Positions 9,801 through 17,496 of a stretch of DNA of 56,844 nucleotides are shown one piece after another (the first letter of the stretch is position 1; every line of letters starts with the position of its first letter). A model generated the notes under the pieces. It was not told the origin of the DNA. It did not search any database and worked only from the letters and a program-made list of their open reading frames with translations. A program made the translations under genes and the position numbers. This stretch comes from Planctomycetes bacterium ADurb.Bin069 (lineage in GTDB: Bacteria > Planctomycetota > UBA8108 > UBA8890 > UBA8898): the NCBI GenBank assembly GCA_002070955.1, contig MWEK01000029.1:1-56844 (forward strand). The letters run 5' to 3'.

Positions 9801-11360
9801 ATCACCGGCTGGGAAAACGGTTCGGACGGCGACAACTCGCTTTCGCAATACGCGGTGCTGGGCCTGCACGCCGCCGCGAATATGGGGCTCAAGCTCGACG
9901 CCGAAGTTTGGCGCCGCAGCGTCTCCGTTTACAGCGAGCGCCAGTGTAAAGACGGCGGTTGGGGTTACACCACGGGTTCGTCCTACGGAAGCATGAGCTG
10001 CGCCGGTATCTGCTCGCTTGCCATCGGCATGAATGCCCTGGGGGAGCAGGGGGGCATGCAGGATCACCGCATCCGGAGGGGGCTGGATTGGCTGGCGGCC
10101 AACTTCTCGGTCACGACGCACCCCGGGTCGCAAAGTTGGTTTTATTACTATCTTTACTCGCTGGAGCGGGTGGGCCGAATCTTGAACATCGATTTTGTGG
10201 GTGAAAACGAATGGTACCCCCTGGGCGCGCGGTACCTTCTTTCCGCCCAGAAGCCCGACGGGAGTTGGGTGGGCAGCTCCGACGAAAAAGATCCGCGGCT
10301 CGCCACCAGTTTCGCTCTCCTTTTCCTGACGAGAGCCACGAGGGCGCTCAGGGGCGAACTCCAGCGCGGCGGGGAAGGGACCCTCAAGACGGCGATCGCC
10401 CTGTCCAGGCAACCGCGGTTTTATTGCATCCTGGATGCCTCAGGATCCATGCTGGACGAGATGGAAGGCCGGCAGAAGTTCGACATCGCCAGGGACGCCG
10501 TGGCCGCCCTCGTTGAGGAAATGCCCGAGGATTCCACGGTGGCGCTGCGCGTTTACGGTCACCGGAAGCGCTCCATCGAGGCCGGCGCCGGAGAGGACAC
10601 CGAGCTTTTGATCCCCATGGGCCCCCTGGACAGGCCGGCCCTCATTGCCAAGCTCAAGACGCTGCGCGCGCGGGGGAAGACCCCGCTGGCCCTGAGCCTC
10701 GAGAAGGCGGCGCAGGATCTGGCCAAAGTCCGCGAGGACCAGCCGATCGTGGCGGTGCTTCTCACGGATGGAGGGGAAGACACCTTTCCGAGAAGGGATC
10801 CCGTGAAGGCCGCCGAGGAGCTTGGAAAGGTGAAGAACGTCACGCTTCACGTGGTCGGCTTCGACATCGGCCGCGAGGATTGGAGCCGCGAGCTGGAGGG
10901 CATCTGCGCCAAGGCGCGGGGGAAGTACTGGCCGGCGGGCGATGCCTCCGCTCTCTTGCGGGAGCTTCGCGCGGCCGTGTTGGGCTTGCCCGAGGGATTC
11001 GAGGTCTTCGACACCGCGGGTCGCGCGGCGGCGCGCGGCGTCTTCGGAGAGGCGAAAGTCCTTCCCGAGGGGAAGTACCGCTTGCGGGCGCCGGTGTTCA
11101 CCCAGGTCTTCGAGGAGGACTTCTGGATCAATACTGAAGCGGTCACGCACGTGACCTTCAACGCGGATGCCGTCGTGAACCTCAAGGCTGTGGCAAGCAC
11201 GGCGGCGCCGCCCGAGGCGAAGGCCGCGGCGGCGACCGAGGCGCGGACCGAGGACAAGGCTCCCGAGAGGCCGGCCGCCGGATTCTGCACCGAGTGCGGC
11301 AACCCGCTCAAGCCCGGCGATCGCTTCTGCCGGTCCTGCGGCAAGCAGGTCAGGCCTTGA
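6831..11360 (+). CDS. Giant exported multidomain protein: 5'-nucleotidase-like, squalene-cyclase-like, vWA, zinc ribbon
   Basis: About 1509 residues from the ATG at 6831, which follows GAGGGGGAAG; an in-frame start 69 bases earlier would overlap the previous gene. The order is: signal peptide (1-28); a region like the alpha/beta part of 5'-nucleotidases (about 30-270, with NELSARLLEGLGYSAANLG but without the metal-binding residues); a long beta-rich part; and an acidic Glu/Ala/Pro hinge with a 24-residue tandem repeat (about 770-820). Then come an alpha-toroid of the prenyltransferase/squalene-oxidase repeat type (about 834-1175, QCKDGGWGYTTG and KPDGSWVG), a vWA domain with the MIDAS motif DASGSM (D1202), and a C-terminal double-CxxC zinc ribbon (Cys 1486, 1489, 1500, 1503). 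The role is unknown. A cytoplasm-style zinc ribbon on an exported protein is odd. Confidence 0.75.
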   Translation: MARRILGGRSAGLALCVLAPFLSSRLPAGAEPSETKTIVLSLAAGLTPAPAEGGSGLFANAGGWLDEGRSAAFGSNELSARLLEGLGYSAANLGAVDLDAGAEAIRALAAASKAAVLSANVFASGSKERLARPHVVVKVPGAAIGVVGVTAPPRRMPPGLEVRNAEDALAEVLPGLAKECDAIVVLAWMDRTAAASILRRFPAVRACVAAGSGIVDPEPLQLEESVLLQAPKAMVARVSFELDARGALANLRQENLPAPSTLPEELGELVASAWKKERVFEKLLAAETEGKPAPPLALSPEPGSRVRLGLSGENRAVRLMVHAVRVAAEYGGIGCPEGRVLLVADLEWENIIPLTLVRERRLPTEYRVPVLGDHLYLVLDRREVARLSAGEEPPPGYLPVADFKLERIGSRLRGNVCFDAPARSPRVLELRFYDYAHGHISIPLLGPAQVEKEPPASIVASGKNELIEAAILAVEKSGELRGLAAGKERIFVKLDFRARSLFTFQVDASIFDPKAAKGAKAAIGTVADWKDAWKYLQLVVDGEYGYAPHALTTFPAEPRFLPDQPTGGDVVFLAPEAFRSLELRCDFPNARTPDGGKELRPTGIRLNIEGTRPKLPDRKPLASVVDDNFRVAVTSQEARPDFAGEHAGEGSRFLVLDLAVANEGPRGEFFQAPEQLKYAAEDGGQIEIDAASARGAHPPAELLWIPAGERRAFQAVFRIDARETRPRLAYAGVSLADVLQLKALEAPAVVGIEAEPPRAPAAEEMTREEDVPAAAEAEPAEREKAPVAVEGEGEPPSAAEAEPPEREKAPVAAEGEEPAAAAKPPLVPKGLAGVGLTDEAVNQAIDRGAAFLWNYVKEKDCAKGRYKLGDYETHILVSLALVHAGADEKFPDFKRELEGYFPRIDVKKMGTYEVGILGMLIDACGDPAYIPVLGQAIRYLLEGQGVKGSWDYSARFPENVLKDPASDRAIRVSGGIPLDGSAESDRGMARITGWENGSDGDNSLSQYAVLGLHAAANMGLKLDAEVWRRSVSVYSERQCKDGGWGYTTGSSYGSMSCAGICSLAIGMNALGEQGGMQDHRIRRGLDWLAANFSVTTHPGSQSWFYYYLYSLERVGRILNIDFVGENEWYPLGARYLLSAQKPDGSWVGSSDEKDPRLATSFALLFLTRATRALRGELQRGGEGTLKTAIALSRQPRFYCILDASGSMLDEMEGRQKFDIARDAVAALVEEMPEDSTVALRVYGHRKRSIEAGAGEDTELLIPMGPLDRPALIAKLKTLRARGKTPLALSLEKAAQDLAKVREDQPIVAVLLTDGGEDTFPRRDPVKAAEELGKVKNVTLHVVGFDIGREDWSRELEGICAKARGKYWPAGDASALLRELRAAVLGLPEGFEVFDTAGRAAARGVFGEAKVLPEGKYRLRAPVFTQVFEEDFWINTEAVTHVTFNADAVVNLKAVASTAAPPEAKAAAATEARTEDKAPERPAAGFCTECGNPLKPGDRFCRSCGKQVRP
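9147..9290 (+). repeat. Two tandem copies of a 72-base unit coding an acidic hinge
   Basis: The blocks beginning GCGGCGGAGGCGGAGCC at 9150 and 9222 repeat with a 72-base period and few differences. Each encodes the 24-residue pattern AEAEPxEREKAPVAxEGE. They lie in frame inside the giant vWA protein, between its beta-rich part and the alpha-toroid domain, and look like a flexible linker grown by recent duplication. Confidence 0.8.
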
Positions 11361-11567
11361 GGCGCCGGCAAGGCCGTCGCGGCGCGTCCGCGAAGAGCTG
11401 AACGGGACCGACTGTCGCATGGTATGCCAAGGGCGAGGGCACGGGAGGATTGCCGGTTGCCCCGTTGCCGGCGAGGACGGTAACGTCGAGGAACGCCGGA
11501 TCGCCCCCGCGGGCGGCGCCCCGGATCCGGATTGCGCGTGACCGCCCCCGCTGCGGCCTTCCGCGGC

Positions 11568-13121
11568 TCACTGGGCCTCGGGGTCGAAGGTCGTCTCCGG
11601 TTCGAAGGGGAACAAGGGCTTGCGCCGCCGCACATACTCGAGCCGCTCGATCCGCATGTCGCCCGCCCCCGGCGTCAGGAGCATGATGTGCCGCGGCGTG
11701 ATGGCGGCGTGGCCGGGGTAGGCGTAGCCGCACTTGGTGACGACGATCTTGAAGGCCGTGGGATCAAGCCCGAAGGGTTCGTAGTCCCGCTTGCCGCCGA
11801 AGAAGGCGGGGCCCAGGACCGCCGTCACGCCGCCGATGGCGATGACCGCCGCGCGGGGCCGGTTCACCAGCCGCACCACCTTCGCCTCGACGTCGAAGGG
11901 CGGGCCGAAACGGGTCTCGGTGAAGGCGCCGATCGCAAGGCGCACGCTCGCGCCCTCGCCGGCCGCGGCGCAGCGCTCGATCGACGCGGGATCGTGAATC
12001 CCCGACACGAGCGCGCGGTCCGCCTTGCGCTCCACCAAGTGCCGCAGCACGATGGGCAGGTCGCCGGGCGTGCTGGCGGTCACGTTGTCTCCGCTGTCCG
12101 TGAGGAGCACCGTCGGCTCCGGCGCCGCCAACGCCCGCGCCACGCCCGCCTCGAGCTCCGCCGCTTCGCAGCCGTAGTCGAACCGGCGCCGAGCGTCCCA
12201 GATGCGCCGCGCCAGATGCACCGCCGCGGCGCGCGCCGCCGCGCGGGAGCCGTCCGCCGTGATCATCACGGACATGCCCGTGTCGAAGGAGTCGGTCCAG
12301 GCGCAGCCGACGAACAGCGTGGCCGCCAGAATGCGGGCCGCGTGCCCCGGCACGCCCTCGCGCTCGATCCGCCGCGCCTCCTCCACCAGGGAGCGGAAAG
12401 GCTCGCAGGTCGTCATCGCCTTCTCGCCCTGGAGGATCATGGGAATGGGGAGGATGTACGCCACCGGCCGCGCCGCGCCCCGCAGGGTCTCCAGGAGAAT
12501 CCGCCCGGCCTGCTCGGCGGTCTGCGCCGCGTCGGTGTGCGGAGCGGTCTTGTAGCCCACGAGAATATCGCCCGCCCGCGCCAGGCGCGCCGGGATGTTG
12601 CCGTGCAGGTCGAAGGTGCAGGCGATGGGGATCTGCGGGCCGACGATGGCGCGCAACTCCTCGACGAGAACCGACTCCGCGGGGCCGATTCCTTCGGCGA
12701 ACATGGCGCCGTGGAGCCGGAGGAAGACGGCGTCGACGGGCAGCGCCGCGCGCAAAGACTCCGCGACCTTGTCCATGGCCTCGCGACAGGCCTTCTCCTC
12801 GATGGCGCCGCCGCCCGCCGGCCATGCCGCGATGCCGGGCACGACGACGAGACCCGCGTCGCGCCACGCCGCCAGATCGAAATGGCCGGGCTCGCTCCGG
12901 GCGTAGTTGTAGCGCGTCGTCTTCACGGGGTGAAAGGTGTTGGTTTCGTGGGTGAAGGCGGCGGCGAAGACGCGCTTGGCGCCCTCCCGCGCGGGCGCCG
13001 CCCGCCGGGCATCCTCCGCATCGGCCCGCGCTCGCGGCAGGGCGCTCGGAACCGCGGCGGCGGCCGCCGCCACGGCGGCGCGCCGTAGAAACTCCCGGCG
13101 CATGACGGCTGTCGGTCGCAT
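11568..13121 (-). CDS. Exported M81 (MlrC-type) metallopeptidase family protein
   Basis: 517 residues from the ATG at 13121, which follows GAGGAGGCACGG; a longer upstream reading would lack that ribosome binding site. The N-terminus has a Tat-like signal (RREFLRRAAVAAA, about residues 7-30). The body has HETNTFHP near residue 55, the M81 family hallmark, and a TDSGDNVTASTPGDLP segment near 345, matching the conserved D.GDN..G.PGD region. MlrC is the zinc enzyme of the microcystin-degradation cluster, but most relatives act on unknown amino-acid-derived substrates. The TIM-barrel-like N-part and C-terminal domain are complete in length. It is a single-gene unit on the minus strand, with a promoter-like site just upstream. 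The substrate cannot be inferred from the neighbours. Confidence 0.82.
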   Translation of the reverse strand: MRPTAVMRREFLRRAAVAAAAAAVPSALPRARADAEDARRAAPAREGAKRVFAAAFTHETNTFHPVKTTRYNYARSEPGHFDLAAWRDAGLVVVPGIAAWPAGGGAIEEKACREAMDKVAESLRAALPVDAVFLRLHGAMFAEGIGPAESVLVEELRAIVGPQIPIACTFDLHGNIPARLARAGDILVGYKTAPHTDAAQTAEQAGRILLETLRGAARPVAYILPIPMILQGEKAMTTCEPFRSLVEEARRIEREGVPGHAARILAATLFVGCAWTDSFDTGMSVMITADGSRAAARAAAVHLARRIWDARRRFDYGCEAAELEAGVARALAAPEPTVLLTDSGDNVTASTPGDLPIVLRHLVERKADRALVSGIHDPASIERCAAAGEGASVRLAIGAFTETRFGPPFDVEAKVVRLVNRPRAAVIAIGGVTAVLGPAFFGGKRDYEPFGLDPTAFKIVVTKCGYAYPGHAAITPRHIMLLTPGAGDMRIERLEYVRRRKPLFPFEPETTFDPEAQ

Positions 13122-13147
13122 GTCCGTGCCTCCTCGATCCACCGGCC

Positions 13148-13177
13148 AGTAGACCACCGGCGGCCGGCCGCCGTCAA
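13148..13177 (-). promoter_or_regulatory. Putative promoter of the M81 peptidase gene
   Basis: On the minus strand, TTGACG (13177-13172), an 18-base spacer and TCTACT (13153-13148) lie about 27 bases upstream of the start at 13121. The -35 hexamer matches the consensus at five of six positions. Confidence 0.5.
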
Positions 13178-13212
13178 GCGCGGAGAACCGGCCCGCCGCC
13201 TCGCGGAGCCGC

Positions 13213-16200
13213 TCAGTCGACCGGCCCCGGACGCACGATGACCGGCGCCGTGCGAATCCGGGGCCTGATCGCGAGCCAGTCGACGCCCTGGAATACGGGA
13301 TCCTCGATGCGCCGGATCTCGTCGTCGCCCATGTAGGGGCACATGGCGTCGATCCAGGCGACGAGGCGCGCGAGGCTCACTTCATCCACCTTGACGCCGT
13401 GGTGCGCGCCGCTGGAGGCGATCTCGATCAGAGGGCTGTTGTAGGACAGATGCGTCATGGGCGGCGGCGTCACGTAGGCCCGGGGGTCCAGCGTCCCGAA
13501 GCCCTCGACCATGAGCACGTTGGCGATGCCGAAGCCCGGGCCGGCGTCGGCCGGGCGCTCGTAGGGGCGGCCCCACGTCGGCCGGCCGATGAGGGTCAAG
13601 TAGGGTTCGGTGAAGACATCGAAGGCGGGCCGCGACGTGAGGTCCAGCGTCGCCCGCGCCTCGCCCTCGCCCTGGTGGCACTTGCCGCAGTAGGTGTCGA
13701 GGACGGGTTGGACGTAGCGTGGAAAACTCACCGTGACATCGCTCCAGGGCGGCGGCGCGATGGCGCGCACGGGGGCCGCGAGCGCCCCGCCGGCCGGTTC
13801 GTTCGCCGGCGCGCGGCTGTGCAGCTCGTGGCAGCCCAGGCAGCCGCGGCGCTCGCCCGGCATGACGCCCGTGAAGCTGCGCATGGTCTGGAGCGCGCGG
13901 CCGCGCTCGTCGAGAAGCTGGAAATGGAGCGCGCGGCCCGCCGGCGCGCGGAACGCGACCGCGCCGTCGGGTTCGATGGGCACCGTGCCGAGAATCCGCT
14001 TGACGCCCTCGGACTGCACGGCGGAGACGACCGGCCCGGTGGAGATGTAGGGGCGCTTGTACCAGTAAGTGTAGGTCTTGGAGTCGATGCTCAGCACGCG
14101 GAGGAACCGCGCCTTGCCGTGGAGTTCGGCGGGCGTGCCCTCGTAGACGTTGGCGCTGTAGATCGTGCCGCCGGCGGGCCGCAGCCGGTCCTCGCGGGCG
14201 GGCCACGCCACGCGATCGGGGATGACCGGCGGCGCCGGGCGGGCCCGCACCGGCATGGCGTGGAAGATGTGGTGCGTGCCTTCGTAGACGAGCTCGCGGT
14301 TGCCCTCCGTGTCCATGAGGAGCAGCACGAACTTTCCGTTGCGTTCGGCGGAGACCAGGAAATCGTGTTCGCCGAGGGGGTACGGCGAGTAGTAGGCGCC
14401 GTACTTGCCCGAGGCGTGGTACTCGGGGGACTCGATGGGATCGACGGGGCCGTTCCCGCACTCCGGCCACGCCACGTCGGCCGTCACCTTGGTGATGCCG
14501 TAGGGGAAGTTGAGGCCGGCGGCGATGTCGATGATCGCCACCGAGCCTGCGAACCAGTTGTGGTGGGCGCTTCCCGTCGCCATGACGCGCGTCGTTCCGG
14601 GGATCTGGCGCGCATCCTTGACCAGGTCGGGCCAGACGCTTTGGTTCCCCCAGAACATCGCCGCCTGGGTGCCGTCGGGGTTGACGCTCCAGAGTTTCTG
14701 CGGGCGCCAGAGCGGTTTGTCGGTGTACTCCCAGCGGGTGTAGATGACGCGGCCGTCGTCCAGCACCGAGGGCAGGTAGTCCGGCTCGTTGTTCCGCGAG
14801 ATTAGGTAGATGTTCCGGCCGTCGCGGTCGCAGCGCGCCAGGATGTAGGCGTTCGTCGGCGGCATGCAGCGGACGTAGGTGTGCGCCCGCGTGGTGGAGA
14901 ACATGAGGTGCTTTCCGTCGGGAAGGTAGATGGGATCCAGGTCGTCGAAGGGACCTTTCGTGAGCTGCCTCAGCCCCTCGCCGTCGATGCCGATCTCGTA
15001 GAGGTGGAAGGACTTCTCGTTGTGCGGCTTGAAGCAGACGAGGACCTGCCGGCCGTCCCAGGAAAGATCCGGCCGCCAGAAGGAACCGTGGAGCGGCGCC
15101 TTGGGCATGAGCTGGGCGAGGCGGCCGGCGGGCGACAGGCCCTCCAGGACGAGGAGCCGTCCGCCCGGCACGGCCATGTAGCCCAGCCTGTGCCGCGTCT
15201 CGTGGGGCCATTCGGAACCTTGAGGGTACGGCATGTCGACGAAGAGCACCTTGTCGAAATCGACGACCGGGTTTTTGAAGGCGATGGCGCGCTTGACGCC
15301 GCGCACGGCGCAGTAAAGCTCCGCGTCGGGCGCCTTCAGGACGGCGGCCCGCGCGGCGAGCGTGTCCAGCTCGGCAAGCTCCGGCGCGAGGTCGGGCGCG
15401 CCCGCCGGCGCGATTCGGCGGGCGAGCTTGCGGGCCCACTCGATTTCCCGCAGGATGCGCTCGGGCGTCGGGCTGCCGTCGGCCTGGTAGAGCCAGTCGC
15501 GTCTGAGGGCCGCGTCCGCCTCGGCGGCGCTCAGCGTCCGCGTCGCGGGCGTCTCGGGACGCACGTAAGGGGCGACGGCCTCGTGCGTCGCCGGCCGCGG
15601 CGTGATCATGGGCCCGGCGTCCAGGACGATCTGGATCCAGTCGGGCGCATCGCGCGCGGCTTCGCCCCGCGACTTGAGGTCGTCGAGGCGCGCGCGGATC
15701 GCCTCGGCCGCGCGCCAGTGCTCTCGTTCCGCGAGGGTCGCGTCCGCCTTCTGCTCGGGGGTCAGCGGCGCGTACTCCATGAGAAGCTCCACGGCGTGCT
15801 CCGCCGCGCGGGTCTGCAGTCCGTCGCCCGCCGACGCGAGGTAATCGAGGGGATGCGCCCCCGTAACGGCCCCGAGCCGGCGGCTTTCCTCGGGGAAGTC
15901 GGCGGCGAGCGCGCGGGTGAACGCGCCGGCAAGCTCGCGGTCGAAGGCGGCGCGGCCGGCGCGGAGGATCGCTCCGGCGCGCGCCAGCGTCTCCGCAAAC
16001 GTCGCCTCGCGCCGGTAAAACTCCCCGAGGGCCTGTTGGAGGCCGCGGGCGCGCTCCTCGAGGCGCGCGCGGCCCGCGCGGTGAAGCCGCGCGATCTCCT
16101 GGGCCTCGAGGGCTTCCGAATAGATGCGCAGGTCGTCGAGGGCGCCCTGGAAGTGCTCCCTTTTTCCGCTCAACGAACCGATGTGGGCCGGCGCCGCCGG

Positions 16201-17478
16201 ATCGAGCGTTGCGGGGCCCGCCCGTTCCAGCACGCCGATGGGAGCGCCGTCGAGGTAGACGCGCATCGCGGCGCCGTCGAACACCGCGGCGCAGTGATGC
16301 CAGTTGCCGTCGAGGAGCCGCGCGGGGTCGATGGGCGCGTCGCACTCGACATAGCCCCCGGCGTTGAGCCCGAAGGAGAGGATCGTGCCGTTCTCCTGGA
16401 ACGAAAAAAGAATCCGCGCGTCGCATTCCTGCCGGAAGATTTCGCGGAAGCCGCCGAGCTCCGCCGGCCGCGCCCAAACGGCGATGGAGAGGCCGGCCGC
16501 CGCCGCGGCGAGGTCCGGACCGAGCGCGACGGCGAGCGCGTGCTCGCCCCGCAGCTCGATGGCGTTTCCATGGACGCCGGTCACCCGCGGCAGCGGACGT
16601 TGCGCCCGGGCATCGCGGGCCCCGGTCGAACCGGCACGGTCGCGGGCCGTCGCGCCGGCGGCTTCGTTGAAGGTCCAATGGGCGAGGAGGCGCCGCGGGA
16701 GGTCGGGCTCGCCCCCGTCGCGCTCCCGGGGCCGCGCCGCGAGGGCTTCGCGGCCGTTGCGGTGAAGCGCCGCGATCTCGTCGGCCGAGAGCGCCGCCGC
16801 GTAGATCCTGAAATCGTCCAGCAGGCCCTGGAAACACTCGCTGCCCTCCAGGGACCCGATGCAGCCCCGCGCCAGGCCGCCCGCCTGGATCGTGCCGGGC
16901 CGCGCGAGCTCGCCCGCTAGCTTGCCGTCGAAGTAGACGCGGAAATGCCGCCCGTCGAAAGTCGCCGCGCAATGGTGCCAGGCGCCGTCGAGCGCCGCCG
17001 CCGGGTCGATGGGCGCGTCGCATTCGACGTAGCCGCCGACGTTGAGCCCGAGGGACAGAACCGTCCCGCCTTCCTGGAAGGAGAAGAGGACGCGGTCCTC
17101 GCCGTCTTCCTTGCGAAAGATCTCGCGAAAATCGTCCAGTTCCGCGGGAAGCGTCCAGGCGCACAGCGTGATCGCCTCCATGGGGCCGAAGGCGAGGGCG
17201 GCGGAGGCCTCGAGCCGGTGCCGTCCGGCCAAGCGCAGGGCGTTGCCGAAGACGCCCTCGGCGCGGTCGATGGCCAGGACGTAGCGGCCTTGGACGGCGG
17301 CATCGGCGCCCTTGCCGCTGATGTCGGCGCAGCGCCCCCCTAAAGGCTCGTCGAAGGGATACCACGCAAGCAGCGGTTTCTCGAGGGACAGGGGCGCGCC
17401 CGCGGACGTCCACGCCGGCGCCAGCCAGGCCAGCGCGAGGGCGGCGGGAAGCAGCTTGCGACAGCGCGCGGTGAGCAT
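13213..17478 (-). CDS. Exported LamG x2 / hydrazine-synthase-alpha-like protein with two c-type haem motifs
   Basis: A 1421-residue protein with a signal peptide (1-28). Two LamG/concanavalin-like domains follow (about 30-240 and 255-470). They are clearly duplicates, both containing GGYVECDAPIDPA and WHHCAA. A helical stretch (about 475-620) leads into a PD40/WD40-like beta-propeller with DLSWDGRQVLVCFKPHNEKS and LDPIYLPDGKHLMFST, the pattern annotated as the HZS alpha-like middle domain. The C-terminal part has two haem-binding CxxCH sites, C1213-LGCH and C1264-GKCH. Such proteins are common in planctomycetes and lentisphaeres that do not make hydrazine, and are probably exported carbohydrate-binding redox proteins. 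The gene lies 18 bases after the SGNH hydrolase gene and is cotranscribed with it. Confidence 0.82.
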   Translation of the reverse strand: MLTARCRKLLPAALALAWLAPAWTSAGAPLSLEKPLLAWYPFDEPLGGRCADISGKGADAAVQGRYVLAIDRAEGVFGNALRLAGRHRLEASAALAFGPMEAITLCAWTLPAELDDFREIFRKEDGEDRVLFSFQEGGTVLSLGLNVGGYVECDAPIDPAAALDGAWHHCAATFDGRHFRVYFDGKLAGELARPGTIQAGGLARGCIGSLEGSECFQGLLDDFRIYAAALSADEIAALHRNGREALAARPRERDGGEPDLPRRLLAHWTFNEAAGATARDRAGSTGARDARAQRPLPRVTGVHGNAIELRGEHALAVALGPDLAAAAAGLSIAVWARPAELGGFREIFRQECDARILFSFQENGTILSFGLNAGGYVECDAPIDPARLLDGNWHHCAAVFDGAAMRVYLDGAPIGVLERAGPATLDPAAPAHIGSLSGKREHFQGALDDLRIYSEALEAQEIARLHRAGRARLEERARGLQQALGEFYRREATFAETLARAGAILRAGRAAFDRELAGAFTRALAADFPEESRRLGAVTGAHPLDYLASAGDGLQTRAAEHAVELLMEYAPLTPEQKADATLAEREHWRAAEAIRARLDDLKSRGEAARDAPDWIQIVLDAGPMITPRPATHEAVAPYVRPETPATRTLSAAEADAALRRDWLYQADGSPTPERILREIEWARKLARRIAPAGAPDLAPELAELDTLAARAAVLKAPDAELYCAVRGVKRAIAFKNPVVDFDKVLFVDMPYPQGSEWPHETRHRLGYMAVPGGRLLVLEGLSPAGRLAQLMPKAPLHGSFWRPDLSWDGRQVLVCFKPHNEKSFHLYEIGIDGEGLRQLTKGPFDDLDPIYLPDGKHLMFSTTRAHTYVRCMPPTNAYILARCDRDGRNIYLISRNNEPDYLPSVLDDGRVIYTRWEYTDKPLWRPQKLWSVNPDGTQAAMFWGNQSVWPDLVKDARQIPGTTRVMATGSAHHNWFAGSVAIIDIAAGLNFPYGITKVTADVAWPECGNGPVDPIESPEYHASGKYGAYYSPYPLGEHDFLVSAERNGKFVLLLMDTEGNRELVYEGTHHIFHAMPVRARPAPPVIPDRVAWPAREDRLRPAGGTIYSANVYEGTPAELHGKARFLRVLSIDSKTYTYWYKRPYISTGPVVSAVQSEGVKRILGTVPIEPDGAVAFRAPAGRALHFQLLDERGRALQTMRSFTGVMPGERRGCLGCHELHSRAPANEPAGGALAAPVRAIAPPPWSDVTVSFPRYVQPVLDTYCGKCHQGEGEARATLDLTSRPAFDVFTEPYLTLIGRPTWGRPYERPADAGPGFGIANVLMVEGFGTLDPRAYVTPPPMTHLSYNSPLIEIASSGAHHGVKVDEVSLARLVAWIDAMCPYMGDDEIRRIEDPVFQGVDWLAIRPRIRTAPVIVRPGPVD

Positions 17479-17496
17479 GAACGGTCCTTTCGTTTC

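Noticed and set aside
7854..10412. An 852-codon antisense frame inside the giant vWA protein gene
   Set aside because: The composition is typical of a shadow frame. The sense strand encodes clear squalene-cyclase-like, hinge and vWA segments.
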